DNA of 64,000 bases from Pyricularia pennisetigena (taxonomy: Eukaryota; Ascomycota; Sordariomycetes; Magnaporthales; Pyriculariaceae), in NCBI RefSeq assembly GCF_004337985.1, contig NC_043742.1:1908176-1972175 (forward strand), written 5' to 3'. Both the position numbers and the translations under genes were made by a program. The first letter of the stretch is position 1; each line of letters begins with the position of its first letter. The notes under the pieces are model-generated. The model worked only from the letters and a program-made list of their open reading frames with translations, did not search any database and was not told the origin of the DNA. Shown here in pieces: positions 19,008-31,700 of the stretch.

Positions 19008-20045
19008 ATGGGGATATTAAAATTCATCAGGGCAGTAAGCCTGGCATGCCTCATGCTTAACAGGACGGTGCTGGGCGGCAAGGGCGACAACAACCTAACC
19101 GATGGCCAATTTCGTGTGCTGCAGCTCATCAACCCCCAGGTGCCCAAGCAACCGGCCATAAACACCGACTTCCCCGATCCTGCAATCATCCAGGACAAGG
19201 ACAAGAAATGGTACGCTTTTGCAACAAGCGGCAACAACAAAAACATACAAGTGGCCACAGCCATAGACCCGTTGGGCAACTGGACGATGCTCGGCAAGGA
19301 GCCACTACCTCGCGCCGGCAACTGGACCACGGGCGGGAAGAACACCTGGGCACCGGATGTCAGGATAGTCGGCAATGGAACGTATGTAATGTACTACTCT
19401 GGCGAGCTGGCCAAGGACTCGAGGTTCCACTGCCTGGGCGCAGCGACTAGCATGTCGATACTGGGGCCATACAAGCCGCTGGACGAGCCGTTGGCCTGTC
19501 ACCTCGACAGCGGCGGCGTCATTGACCCGTCAGGGTTTCTCGATACGGAGACGGGGAAACGGTACGTCGTCTACAAGATCGACGGCAACTCAATAGGACA
19601 CGGCGGCGAGTGCAACAACGCCGTAAAGCCGCTGGTGGCGACGCCCATCATGCTGCAGGAGGTCGGGGCCGATGGTGTCACCAAGATCGGTGATCCGGTC
19701 AAGATACTGGACCGCGAGGACCGTGACGGCCCGCTGGTCGAGGCGCCGAACCTGGTTCGGGCGAAAGACGGGTCGTACGCCCTCCTCTTCAGCAGCCACT
19801 GCTTCAGCACGACGTTGTACAACGTCAATTACGCCATAGCGACCGACGTCAAGGGTCCGTACAAGAGGCCGGCGTCGCCGCTGGTGCAGACGGGCGACTT
19901 CAACCTGACGTCGCCGGGAGGGGCGACCGCGTCGGCAGAGGCTAGCGTGGTGGCATTTCATGCGAGGTGTCCAAAGGGGAGGTGTATGTTTGTCGGCGAG
20001 TTTGGGGTTATAGGAAAAGACGTTATTATCAATGGACAAGGTTGA
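19008..20045 (+). CDS. Secreted glycoside hydrolase family 43 (arabinanase/arabinofuranosidase-like)
   Basis: Five-bladed beta-propeller glycosidase, probably acting on arabinan or arabinoxylan side chains in plant cell wall; the exact substrate is not readable. One exon, 345 aa. The start codon sits in a good context (AAAACCATGG). Residues 1-22 form a signal peptide ending TVLG. The three GH43 carboxylates are visible: the Asp of DFPDPAI (general base, blade 1), the Asp of GGVIDPSGF (pKa modulator) and the Glu of LVEAPNLV (general acid). WAPDVRIVGNGTYVMYYSG is the typical blade 2 segment. N-glycosylation sequons occur (NLTD, NWTM, NWTT, NGTY, NLTS). Length suits a single-domain GH43 without a carbohydrate-binding module. 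No neighbouring wall-degrading genes are present. Confidence 0.9.
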   Translation: MGILKFIRAVSLACLMLNRTVLGGKGDNNLTDGQFRVLQLINPQVPKQPAINTDFPDPAIIQDKDKKWYAFATSGNNKNIQVATAIDPLGNWTMLGKEPLPRAGNWTTGGKNTWAPDVRIVGNGTYVMYYSGELAKDSRFHCLGAATSMSILGPYKPLDEPLACHLDSGGVIDPSGFLDTETGKRYVVYKIDGNSIGHGGECNNAVKPLVATPIMLQEVGADGVTKIGDPVKILDREDRDGPLVEAPNLVRAKDGSYALLFSSHCFSTTLYNVNYAIATDVKGPYKRPASPLVQTGDFNLTSPGGATASAEASVVAFHARCPKGRCMFVGEFGVIGKDVIINGQG

Positions 20046-22142
20046 CAGGAATATGCAGGAACGAAGCAGAAGCCAGAACGGCCTGGAGCCTCTAGAAATG
20101 AGCAATTATTGATACCAATCAGAAAATAAAGCGTGCAATAAGCACAAGACTGAGAGTAAACTCGACTAGTAGGTTGGCATACATCAACCGCAACACCCAG
20201 GACCATACAATGGAGGTTAGTATTACTAGATTAGAGAAGTTTCGTAGGTAGGAGGCAGATGCGACATGCCATCCTTCGATCTGTCTGTGGAAGGAGCAAG
20301 GGTGCGACGAGTTGAGTGCGATCAACCTTGAACCGGGAGCTCTTGCCAAAGAAGGTTGTTTTCAGCATGTATTTGGACCTTATGTAAGCGGCAAACAGTC
20401 CGCATTAGGAATGGCGTACTAATTAAGCGCCCGCTGTCGCTTCCATCAATCACAATCAACCCAAGTCCAACGCCTTTTCTTTCTTCCTGCCAATCCTATG
20501 CTTGGCCCCATGTGAATGTCCCAATCATTTGGGTGGGCGCTTGCGCAGAAGCAGGGGTAAAGACAGAAGAGGCCCCCAATAATCTGCCAGTAATGGGCAA
20601 ATCTCAAATCCCATCACACCGATACATGATGGGGGCGGGCCCAGGCCAGACCCGGTCAGGCCATGGTGGCCGCAGGAGCAAAAAGCACATGAACGTGAAA
20701 AGCACGAATGACTTTTTCGAAGACCTCCCTTCTATTCCCTACACAACCAGTTCATCCGTCATTTTACTTTTCCCCCGGCCTCAGTACGATTGACATACGA
20801 AATGGCATTGCATGGCACCATCATTTCCCAGTATAACGGTTCTGCCGCCCAAGGCAAGCGCCCATGCCCTCGATTATCCTGACATCCTGGCATTGACCAC
20901 CCGCCTTGCCGAGCATCCTGTGGCCACATCCATCTCTCCTCGCTTGGAACTTTCCGGTTAGCACGCGTTAGTTCGCCCAATCCGCTTTCCCGTTGAGGTG
21001 CACACCTCATCCCTAGTTCGAACTTCCTTCCTTTTGTGGGAATGTCGTACAACCGAAAAGTGCCATGCTCACTTTTGCCATCAGTCCTAGCCGGCTAGGA
21101 AGTTCCCTTGTTCGGGCCACCAACTGGCTGGATTGCGGCATACCCCGCGTCGGGTGATTTCTTCGCTTGCAGAATCCGAGTCCTGATTGGACATATTTGA
21201 TTGATTGACAAATTTCAGCCTATCTGGGTTGCTCAAGGCCAAAATGATGGACCAAAAGCGACACCAACAAGACTCACTAGGAAGCTGTTATATGTGGCCT
21301 GATATCTACTTACTTCGAGTACCTACCGACCAGATGACCGAACATCTTTCTCGGCCGGTCTGCTCCAGTCCCTATGTTGGGGTCTGCCAAGGCCACAACA
21401 CATGATACCAAGCTAGTATTGGACCTTTGCACCAAATTTCGCAGTGTGTTGATTGATTCCCTAATCACCATCACCGCGCACTTGCAGGCACCCCACCAAT
21501 ATCCTGCCCCATGTAGCGCGCTGCTGGCGGCCGGTTCTTGCTCCCGACTGGTCAGCTTATCCCGTCGGTTACTCTCCACTTTCCCCTTTCTGCCAGGACC
21601 TCCCTCTTGAGCACATCTCCTTTCTGCTTTCTGGTGTGCTGAACCCGCATCACGCACAGTTGCATGGTAAACCACTGCGACGCTGCACCATAGAATAGAC
21701 AGTTCCCAATTCGTCCCTGGGCGCTTCGAGTGCCTCCAATTTGCGGTTCTTACACACCATCTTGTCATCCTCGAGTGCTGTTGGTGGGGGCCATGTAGAA
21801 GCTTGGGAGTGAAGCTTGACTTGCATAGATACAGAGATCGTCGCCCCCAAATGTGTGTACATATCTCCCGGCCCCTTGCCGAAATCCTCGTCCGCAAGCC
21901 ATCCATCTTTCTTTATTTACCCACACTCTCTCGTTACAGACCTGTTTTGGTTTCCGACTTCTCTTTTCGATATACGCAATCCCTCGTAACTACGTATCTT
22001 AATATTAAATCTTAAACGGGCGACCATTGCTGGCCACTGATCGCCGCCATCCCCACAGCAAGGACTGAAGTCATATACTTAGCTTCATTCCACCGACAAG
22101 GCATCTACTAAGCCACCAGAATTCCAGACTCAGCCCAACAAA
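20046..22142. other. Long intergenic region / promoter
   Basis: 2.1 kb between two co-directional genes. Several frames of 60-200 codons exist on both strands but overlap one another and have no recognisable protein features. It probably serves as a long promoter and leader for the membrane protein gene at 22143. Confidence 0.4.
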
Positions 22143-23764
22143 ATGGCCTCCAGAAGAAGAGCCGCCTTTGCACTCACGGCACTGCTGATTATCCCAGCTC
22201 AAGTATCAGCTCTGCAGGTATCGCCAAACTCACCGTGTGCGCCCGTTTGTCTTGACCGGGAGGATCAGGATGTTTCGGACCCAAAGTCATCTGTCACTCG
22301 ACCTGTGGACATATCCTGCAAGGATGACGACTATTCCAAGACGGCAACAGGAACAAAGTGGAAAAAGTGTATGACCTGTCTTGAGAAGAGCAGTTTCTCT
22401 CAAGGCAGCGAGTCGGATCAGGGCTGGTTTTTGTGTAAGCCATTTTGAGTTGCCGCTACTCTGCAGGGTCGCAATCTGACTGACACTTTTGTCCACATAC
22501 AGACAACATGCGGTACAACTTCAACTACTGCGTCTTCGGATACCCTAACAACACAGAGATTGGTTCAAACCCATGTCAGACATCCCGAGCGTGCGGAGCC
22601 CTGAAAGACGCCCTCGTGGATGGCAACATGGACCCGGAAAAGTCAACCGAGTACGGCTACTGCACTGCTGATGGCAGCTCCATGACGGGTGAATTTTTTG
22701 ACAAGTGCCTCACTTGTATCGCCTCGTTCAGGGACCAGGTTGTCGTCCGCAATGGTCTCATCGCCCTTGGGGCAGGATGTCAGCAGCGGCCTGGCCCTGG
22801 CAAGATCTTGAGCCTCAACGACACAATATTCTCGTCAGGGCCGATAGGCATTCTTAACGGAGACGCAGAAAACGATGGCTCTCATGCCCAGGGCGGATCT
22901 ACCACGCCGACCACCACCATGATCATAGGTATCGTTTCGGGAGTTCTTGTTGCGGGTGCAATCGCGGGCATTGTCTACGTGTGTGTGCGCAAGCGCCGTG
23001 ATGCCCGTCGTCGCGCCAACGCGGCTCAGGAAGGCTGGGACCCCGCGACTGGTTACCATCTCTCGCACAGTGGGAACAGCGACAACGGCCCGATGAGTCC
23101 TCTCTCCTTTCGCTGCCAAACGAACCTCTCCCCCACAGCACCGCAGCCCTTCAACTTCAGCCCGGTCGAGGAGTATAGCGATGACAAGCCACAGCCGAGA
23201 CAGTACATCACGTCTATGTCACGGCACCATTCCAACGTGTCACCCGTGGCTGAAAATTCTGGTCATTTTACGCATGCGCAGTTTTCTCAAATGCAACAAT
23301 CCGAAAAGGATGCCCTGGGACTGCACCAACTGACGACAACGGCGCTGCCTGCGGCGCCCAAGAACACCCACTACTCCCCACACGCTGGGCCCGGCATGAT
23401 GCGTGGCTCGCCTGTGTCTGCAACGCCCACCTCAGCCACGCAGCTCCTTCCGGGCGGCGGGGTAGCCATGTACGTGCCCGCCGACTACGCCGCGACGTCG
23501 CCGATGCACGCGCAACAGCAGCAACAGCCTACCATCTGGCAGCAACAGAGCTCGCCGCCACAGCAATGGGGATGGCCAGGCCAGCAGACACAGCAGCCAC
23601 AATTTGAGTTTCCGCAGCATCGACCGCACCAGTCGCCGCCGGCGCCAAGCAAGAGCCCAAAGTTGCGACCGCAGAGGAAGGGATCAATGGAGAAGAGCCC
23701 GCAAGGGCTGAAGGAAAGCATGGAAATTCAAACTAGCTTTCCCGGGCCGCCTGGCAAGCGTTGA
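22143..23764 (+). CDS. Type I single-pass membrane protein with Cys-rich ectodomain and Gln-rich tail
   Basis: No named family is recognised, though the layout is frequent in filamentous fungi. Two exons, 22143-22434 and 22503-23764 (68-nt intron, donor GTAAGC, acceptor CATACAG), encode 517 aa. A signal peptide (about 1-23, ALTALLIIPAQVSA) precedes an ectodomain of about 210 aa with many paired cysteines (CAPVC, CMTCLEKS, NYCVFGYP, CQTSRACG, CLTC), likely disulfide-bonded, with NNTE and NDTI sequons. One transmembrane helix spans about 237-259 (MIIGIVSGVLVAGAIAGIVYV) and is followed by the stop-transfer RKRRDARRR. The cytoplasmic tail (about 255 aa) is disordered, with SP motifs and Gln/Pro tracts. 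The topology fits a cell-surface sensor or receptor-like protein; this is inference. Confidence 0.88.
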
Positions 23765-25674
23765 TTTGAGGATGTGGATCTGAATAGCCATGTATGCTTT
23801 TTATGTTTTGTGGCGGGGACCGGACCGAAAGCTATTGCGTGTTTTACAATCTCATTTGTCCAATTCTATGTCACTTGATTGATTTGCGAGGCGTTTAGGC
23901 CAGAAGGAGATACCTGATGATAGGGGATATGGGGTGCGGGGCTTGTTGGGGAACGGGCGTTTGTGTGGTATTTTTTCTTTGGCAATATTCCTCAAGTAGA
24001 CGAGTTGTATCGTGTGCCTAAATGACCCGATATAAATGTCTTGTGTGCAATGTCTATTCACCGCTACCTCCGGTATTTGCAGCCGAGGCATGTCCAAGTT
24101 TGTAAGGCTTGGAATCTGGGCGTCTTCTCGGTTTTCTCTTCAGTCATTGTAGATCACAAGGCTTGACAGGATTTCTGTTGTTGCCACTGGTACGGAGTAC
24201 ACGCCGACTGGCAAATCATGGCATGGTGGACTGAGTTTGGACTGAGTTTCTACCAGCGAAGTTGTTTTTGCTGTATGAGGAAGCAAGCTGTATGGCTTGG
24301 AAAGGAAGCATGAAATCCAATAAGAAGTGGCTATATACTTTCTCAGCCATGTACGTAGGGTTGGCTGGCAACAAAAAAAACAAACGACAAAAAATGTTGG
24401 GGTAGCGGGCGGAGTTTTCAACCCGGATTGTGACAAAAAGGAAAAGAAAAAGAATAACGGAAAAGAAAAGAAGAAGCAAAATAAACGGCACGAGCCATTG
24501 CGGCACGAAGCGGTAAGCGGAAGCACGACACAAAAAATACCTGTACAACCGTGGTCCAAAAGACAAAGCCACTTGGTCTTGTATATTGTTGCACAACACA
24601 TTAACCTCAGCATCAAGTTTGATAGTCGATGGGTGAAGGTAGCCTTCACTGCTGTCTTATCCAGTGATGATAACGATAGGTAAACCTATGGGTCACTAGT
24701 AAATGATGATTGGTAGACAAAACATATACCGGAATAGGTACTGACTGAATTCCTGACCGAGTATTGCTGTCTGTGGACAGTTTGGTTTGGTCTGTCTTAC
24801 ATCAGACTGCACTGCCGATCCACCATCCACACCAAAATCGCCAATACCCACCTGCAGCCTTATACGTCTGTTGTGTAGTTCGTTCGGACGGCCGCTGACT
24901 TGATGCAAATCAAGACAATGGCTCCGCAAAAAAAAAAAAAAAAGCCTCTTCAGCTCATGCCAGTTCAGCCATCAAGTGGAGACGGCCGCATTACCGAGTA
25001 TTCTCACATTGTCGGACAAATCCGTGATTCGGTTTTCAAGTCAATGGCTTCGTGGATTTTCTTGTTTTGCTGTTTCTTTTTCAGCTTGTAACTAACTCGA
25101 TGTCAGCCCGATCAAGATTCGTCTAGGCAGCCCCGGCTCGCAGCCTTTCCCCCCCCCCCCCAAACATTGAACGGCCACCAATAAAGCACGACACCGACTA
25201 TCTGCGGTGGGAAAGAGGCGCACGATTGTGCAACCCTCATTCGTAGGGAAGGTACACTGCGTAAGTATAGCTACCGAAATGGGTACTTTCTTTGGGTGCC
25301 AAAGTATGCGAGGAACGGTGGGAAGGTACGAGGAGAGACGCCTTGTGACCACAGTCGATCTGAGTTGTGGCTCATAAAAAGCAGAACGTGCCCAAGTAAG
25401 TAGGTAAGTAGGTAAAAAAAAGTCCCGAGGGGCTCCAATCGAATAAGAAAAAGGCACAGTTAGGCACCCTTCTGTTCAATATATCTCTACTTATAAAAGC
25501 CCATTCCCACGCTCTTTGGGCCTCAAGAAAGACGAAAGGACAGTCACATACCTCTCAAATATCTTTATCCCCCCCATTATTCTCATACAACATTTCACGC
25601 CCGGCCTAAGAGAACAGAAAGGATAGAAGGGAACTGCACCTAAAGCAAGACCTCATATTTTCCTATCCTTCAAC
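23765..25674. other. Intergenic region (1.9 kb)
   Basis: No supported gene. It contains an A run near 24929-24943 and a C homopolymer near 25150-25161. A 169-codon minus frame at 24140-24649 is low-complexity (Phe/Cys runs from T-rich DNA) and was rejected. The last 200 nt are CT-rich and probably the leader of the next gene. Confidence 0.4.
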
Positions 25675-27903
25675 ATGACCAACCCTGATGAGATGCCCCG
25701 GAGGCAAACACACTTCAAGAGACTAATAGTATGCTGTGATGGATCCTGGATGGACTCCCTCGGAGCTAAGGGGTAAGTGAAACATTCAACTTATACATAT
25801 ATAAACCCTACCACATTCGTTATGATGTCCGTAAGAAGCACAGCATATGTGGTTCCACGGCATTAGCACAAGCACGCATAACTTTCCTGTCACCAGACGC
25901 GGCAGTACACCAAGTCCCAACTAACAACTTCCCCCTCTTAAACCCCCAGTGACGAGCCGCAATCCAACGTCTCGCGCCTGGCCCGCGTCGTCCGCCGAAC
26001 ATGCTACGACGGCGCGCACCAGGTAGTCTGGTACGACGCCGGAGTCGGCACCGGCATGCTCAAGGCGGATCAGCTGACGGGCGGCGGTCTTGGTATGGGT
26101 CTGGCCCAGAACGTCCGCGAGGCCTACAACTTTATCTGTACCAACTACGTCGACGGTGACGACATTGTTCTTATTGGCTTCTCGAGGGGCGCCTTCACAG
26201 CCCGCTCTGTCGCCGACATGATCGCCACCGTCGGTCTGCTGAGGCCTCTGGGCCTCGACCGTTTCTACCGCATCTTTGACGACTACAAGAACCTGTCCAG
26301 TGTGATAAGGCTCGCGGGCGAGTTCCTCTGCCCCGAGGGCGTCCTCAAGCCTTGGGACCTCACCAGGGGTGAGGCCAAGGCAAAGTGGGCGAGGGAGAGG
26401 AAGAAGGCGTACAAGGACTGGCTGGTCGAGGTGAGTGTCTTTTTATTGCTGTTGATGTGTAACAATCTAGAAAAAAAAAGGGCCAGTGTGGCCTGTGTTA
26501 AAGGAAACTAACATGCGAGAAAACCAAAACAGAATGGCTACTCGCGTGAATATCAAGCACAGGTAGATCCCAATGAGAAAGCCAAGCCGATTCTCGTCAA
26601 GGCTATCGGCGTTTGGGACACGGTCGGCGCACTCGGGATCCCACCAATCTCGGTTCTCGGCCACCAGGGCTCGGCCGTGCAGTGGAAGTTTGCCAACACG
26701 CGCATCTCGGAGCACGTCGAGTACGCATTCCAAGCCCTGGCCCTCGACGAGCCTCGCGACGCCTACAGGCCTTCTCTTTGGGAGAAGGATCCGGAAAACA
26801 AGGTCACATTCCTCAAGCAGGTCTGGTTCCCGGGTAGCCACGGCGACGTTGGTGGAGGGAACTATGACCAGCAAATTGCCAACATTACACTAGCATGTGA
26901 GTGGATTTTGGTTTTCATTTATTTGACGTGCGGCTTCGTGATGATGCCGACTTGCACCTGACTTACTAATGACTGAAACACAAAAGGGATGGCTGACCAA
27001 CTCTCGTCCTTCTGCGGCGTCGAGTTCAACCACGACCGTCTCACCGAAACCTTCCTTGAAGGCCTGAGCTACTCCACCGTCCACCCCTTCCCGGCAGTCA
27101 CCCCTAGGGCCGTAGAAAAGCTCATCCCCTCCTTCCTTCCATCCATATTCGCGACGCCACAAAAGGTCAAGGGACCGTTGCCGTGGGCCAATGACCCCGT
27201 GTACCGCTTCGGCACACGGCCTACCGGGCGGGACTCCGCGACTTGCAACGGCGACTCATGCCGTCGCCAGCGTCACCCGCCGGGGACGCCAAAGAAGAAG
27301 CCGCAAGACCCGCGGTGGGCTGACGTGCAGTACGCACGGCCCTGGGCTCTGGGCCAGATACACTTCCCCAGCCGCGTTCAGGCGCTGATAGGATCTGGCT
27401 TCCGCCACCCGGGTCGCTACCGACAGGCGGATCCGGACACCAACAGGGAGACGGACAGACCATTGGCCGGGACGAACGAGCGCGTGCACAGCTCGGTGCG
27501 CGTGCGGCTCTCTTGCGGCGGCCTCTCGATGGACGACGAGGCCAAGTGGCGGTGTGAGCCGCTCGTCGGCGCTGCGGGCGATCCAAAGTCGGATAAGGCC
27601 CTGTGGCGGGTCGAGCGCGGCAGTGGTATCGACAAGAAGGAGCTGGCTGACTTCAAGATCAGGGAGCTCGACACGCCGGGCTACCCGGTCGACGAGCTGT
27701 ACAATTTCCAGAAGGGCGAGGGCAACTTTGTCTGGACCTTCAATCCGAGCATGGTCCTGAGCAAAGGCACGCCGCTGCAGCTGCCCGTGGTCTCGGTTTT
27801 GCCCGAGGAGCCACTGTGTGGCTACTGGGAAAGACACCTCCTGTGGCTGACCAACAACAACGTTGATGTCTGGCGTTTTGCGGAGAAGAACCTGCCTGTC
27901 TAG
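25675..27903 (+). CDS. DUF2235 alpha/beta hydrolase (Tle1-like phospholipase fold)
   Basis: Serine hydrolase of the DUF2235 group, the catalytic fold also found in bacterial T6SS Tle1 phospholipases; fungal substrates are not established. Four exons (25675-25772, 25950-26430, 26533-26896, 26987-27903; introns 177, 102 and 90 nt) encode 619 aa. It opens with the family start RLIVCCDGSWMDS. WYDAGVGTG is the next conserved strand. The nucleophile elbow is GFSRGAFTAR with Ser111. VKAIGVWDTVGALGIP carries the conserved Asp region, and WFPGSHGDVGGG contains the candidate catalytic His. The segment at about 380-420 is basic and low-complexity (RRQRHPPGTPKKKPQD). No signal peptide or membrane helix is seen, so it is probably intracellular. 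The first exon is short, but the domain start requires it. Confidence 0.92.
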
Positions 27904-28758
27904 AAGCCGAAAGATGCGGCTGAGTTGAAGGCAGAGAGGAGGAGGGCGGCAGGGTGTATGTCATGCTGTTGACAAAGGGAGTTAATTTGATGTCTTTTTG
28001 TTTTTGAGGTTGGGGTCGGGGCGAGTTTGGTTCATGCTTTTTTTTTTCTCTTTCTTTTCTTTTGGGATATTGCGAGCAAAGAATGCTGGATAGTCTTGAC
28101 GTAGGTAACCTTTATTGAGCGACCAGGTGTGAGTATTGATCGTACGATGATAGTTGATTAGAGAATCACCTTAGGGTTGTTTATGAGTGATACATCGCCA
28201 GATTGCTAATTCAAAGTATTGGAACATGCTGGACCTCCGGGATTCCACAAGTTCTATCACACCTGTTCTAAGAAAGTCATTATTACCAAAGATCCCTTTC
28301 TCGACGCCAAATACCATATTGGAGGGTGCCCGGGGTTCAAACAAAGATTCGCCGACCCATCATAGTCACCATCTCAACAGAGCAAAAAGCCCTTGGGAGG
28401 GATCAACATTGGTATTGTTTGCGCATACGCCCGAACACCTGGCCGAGTCGAACCAGGATTAACTTATCCTGGCATGAGTTCAATAGATTTAACATATACA
28501 AAGAAGAGAAATGTATGGCAATCGAGTTTCAAGAAACAAAAAAAAAAGAAAAATAATAATAATCAATTATCACAATGCTGGATAACATGCCTTCACAAAA
28601 AAAAAAGAAAGTCAAAGAGAAACAAAAACAAGTCCAGGCACTTTTCCCAGAAAGTGCAAATACGCAGGTAACCACTTGCTCGTTGGACAGTCCCAAAGAC
28701 AAGACCTCGCAGTTGGTGCCTTACCCCCTCATTTCCCTTTGTTCCCACCTGGCAACCG
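27904..28758. other. Convergent intergenic spacer
   Basis: About 850 nt between convergent genes, A-rich toward its right end (several runs of A between 28540 and 28640). It likely contains both 3' untranslated regions. No gene seen. Confidence 0.45.
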
Positions 28759-31700
28759 CTAGTTGGCCCAGGGACTCTCTCCCCTCCCAAATGCCGCGCT
28801 CTGCTCGCGGTACCAAGCCTCGCCCTCCTCCATCTGCGCCGCCGTCTGGCGCATCTCGCGGATGATGCGCTCCGTCTCGGCCAGGTCGAACCCTCCCCTG
28901 CTCGCCACTTCCCCGCTCATACGCTGTTTCTTGCCTCCAGAGGAGGAGCCGCCCATGTCCAGACTCTGCACCGAGCGTGCATCGGCGTCCTTGCTCCCGG
29001 CCCCGTCCAGGTCCGAGATCTTGCGCTTGTACGCCGACGGCGGCGAGGTGACGAACCGGTTGAGTGAAGAGGTCGACAGCCGCGATTGGTGATGGGGGGA
29101 ATAGCGTCGTTGATGCTGCTCCACAGGGAGGTCGCCGTCCTGCTCAGGAGGGTCTAGCTTGTCACTGGTCTTCACGGCAGGCAGCCCGTAATCACCTATG
29201 CCATGGAACCGCTTGCCCTCAAGCATCGGTTTGGCGATCGATTCGTGGAGATACTGCCCGTTGGGCATGTGGACCATTCCCATGGCGCGAAGCCTGAAGT
29301 GGCTCGTCTTGAGCCCGCTGCTCCGCGGTACCTTTAGCCTGTGATCGAGGCTTCCGGCTGGGGATGCCGTTCGCTTCTTGGTAACGCCCGAGAAGTTGGT
29401 AACTCTGGCCTTGGATCGGAGCGAGCGGCTGAGACTGGAAGTACGAGAAAGTGGTACCGAGACTTGACTCCTCTGGTCGTCGTCCATATCATTACTGCCC
29501 CGTCTTAATGATTCCCTCGCGCTCGACGAAAAGACGGCCATCGCGCCTTCCTTGACCCGTGACGCTGACCTCGAGAGGCTTTCTCGCCAGTTCCGTAGCA
29601 TGTTCGATCTTTTGCTGTCCGGATGGGGCTCAGTCGAGCTGGTGTTGGTAGGCCTAGGTCCAAGAAGGGCCTCGGCAACCGAGTCGGTGTCGCTCGCGTC
29701 ATCCCGAGTCGCTCCCGATAAAGCCAGCCTGTCGTTGCGTACCCCGTTAAACACCCCAGTAGCCATGAGTTCTGCCTCCACACTATTCAGTGAGCTGTTA
29801 CGGCGGCTTTCCCGGCCCCTAAAGCCCTCCACGCTAGCCAGTGAGCTTTTCCTTTGACTTTGTCGCATCTGGAAGTCATCCAAAAAGCTGCTAGTAGCGT
29901 TTTCCCTTTGGCTCGCTCGCATTGTATCTTCCTTTCGCTTCTTCCTCTCTGCTGCCTCTCTTTCCTCCTTGGCCTTCGCCAACTGTGATTCCCTATATGC
30001 CTTCATCGCCTCCTTTCCATCTCTAGCTCTCCGACTAAGCGCCCGGTCTCTTGCAATATCACGCCACCTGTAGAAAAACTTCAACCCTAGATTGTATGTC
30101 CTCCACTTTCTCGCCTCCTCCCACGATTTCTCATCCTCCTCTCTCCGGAGCCTTTCCCGTTCCTCCTCTTGATATTTCTGGAATACCTGACCAACAAGAT
30201 GAGCGATGTAGCTTTCCCTGAATTCTTCGAGCATACCCTTGTCCCCAAGCACATACCATTTCGTCAATGCCTCGATGGGTTTAACTTTGGGCACCGGTGG
30301 TGAAGATGCGGGCGGCGTCGGTTTGATAGAAAGTTGAGATGATGGTAGTGCCAAGCTATTAGGTGGGGCTTCGGTATTTTTCAAGCCATCCTTCTCTGTC
30401 AAGGATGCGATCCTCTCCTGAATGCCGGATATAGATGCACTGCCCATAAGTTGGGGTTGGTTTACTTGTTGGCCAAGCCCAACACTTGGTGTCTCAGCAG
30501 TGGCAGGCGGTGCTGAGCTGGCCGATGAGGGGAGAGATGGTGTAGGAGTTGCAGACAAAGTTGCGGGAGCCTTTTCATCAGGCTTAGGGAAAAAATGCGC
30601 CTGAGTTGCATTGGATGTTTTTGAACCAAAACCACCAAACTGGGGCAGGCCAGGTTGAGGCAGAGCAGGTAGCGGCTGTGCTGGTGGTTTTGCAGATGGC
30701 ACTTGAAATGCTGGTGGTGCTGGACTTGGCGCAACTGCTGGTGTGTTCGACTGGGGGGTTGCTTTTGGCGCAAACAAGGATGGTTGAGGAGGAAAGTCCT
30801 TGTTCAAATCGGTCTTCTCGTTGAGAAATGCGAAAGGATTCCCTGAACTCTTGTTCAATTGTTGCTCCTGGGCTATCCAGTTGACATAAGAGGCTTTTGT
30901 GGTATTTCCCTGGGAAAACCCCTGGCGCGGCAGCTGAGTGGAGGGAGTAGGGGCACCAAAGGATGGCGCAGGGGTGGCCGACTTTGAGAAGGTGCCGAAT
31001 GATGAATGGGTAGGGGCTTTTTGTTGCTGGGTGCCGAAAGGATTTGTTGTTACTGGTGGGACCACCGCCTTTATAGGACTTTGTGTTCTTGAACTTGGAA
31101 AGTCCTCCACGAACATACCCTCGGGGCTATCTGGATGCCTCGTCTGGACTGCGTCTGGTGGAGTCTCAACTTCGTAGACATTATTACGAATGACCTCAAG
31201 AAGGGGCCGATTGCAGCGTTTTCTTTCGACAATATTCCGTGAAAATGTCGGTACCGCGGTCTCAATCACTCTTTGGCTCTTGTCCGTCAACACGAGATAA
31301 CTTCCGTCGTCTGAGAAGTTGAGCCCTCGACCTTCCACAAACTCTACAGCCTCTTCTTCGGTATCAAATCTCAGCATCTCCTGCAGAGCTGCAGGCGTGA
31401 TGTCTTTTGGCGAGTCCCGACTTCTGGCACAAGCCTGAATCATGCTGTTCAACAGCCTGTCTCTGATCATAGTAAAGCTCATCTCGGCAACACAAGCCAT
31501 CGTGTACGATACCGACGGATCGGCCACAATGTCAAAGTATGCAGTTCCTTCGCCGATTGCCAAACTGGGGAAGTATTCATATGGCTTTTGACGAGGAGTT
31601 TTCTGACCCTTCTGGAGAGGCGTCCTGAAATTCAGCCTTGCATGGACTAGTGAGATGGCTGTTTGCACCTGGCTGGAGTTGGACCAGTTTTTCAGCAACA

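Noticed and set aside
18746..19375. 209-codon minus-strand frame
   Set aside because: Antisense to the GH43 gene start and its leader; no family features.
21310..21906. 198-codon minus-strand frame
   Set aside because: Low-information sequence in the long promoter region; no domain, no splice partners.
24140..24649. 169-codon minus-strand frame
   Set aside because: Phe/Cys runs come from T-rich DNA; no coherent protein character.
24660..24755. Possible box C/D snoRNA (GTGATGA, ATGATGA and CTGA in spacing of about 80 nt)
   Set aside because: Flanks do not form a terminal stem and no D' box is clear; boxes this short occur by chance.
27256..27837. 193-codon minus-strand frame
   Set aside because: Antisense to exon 4 of the DUF2235 gene.
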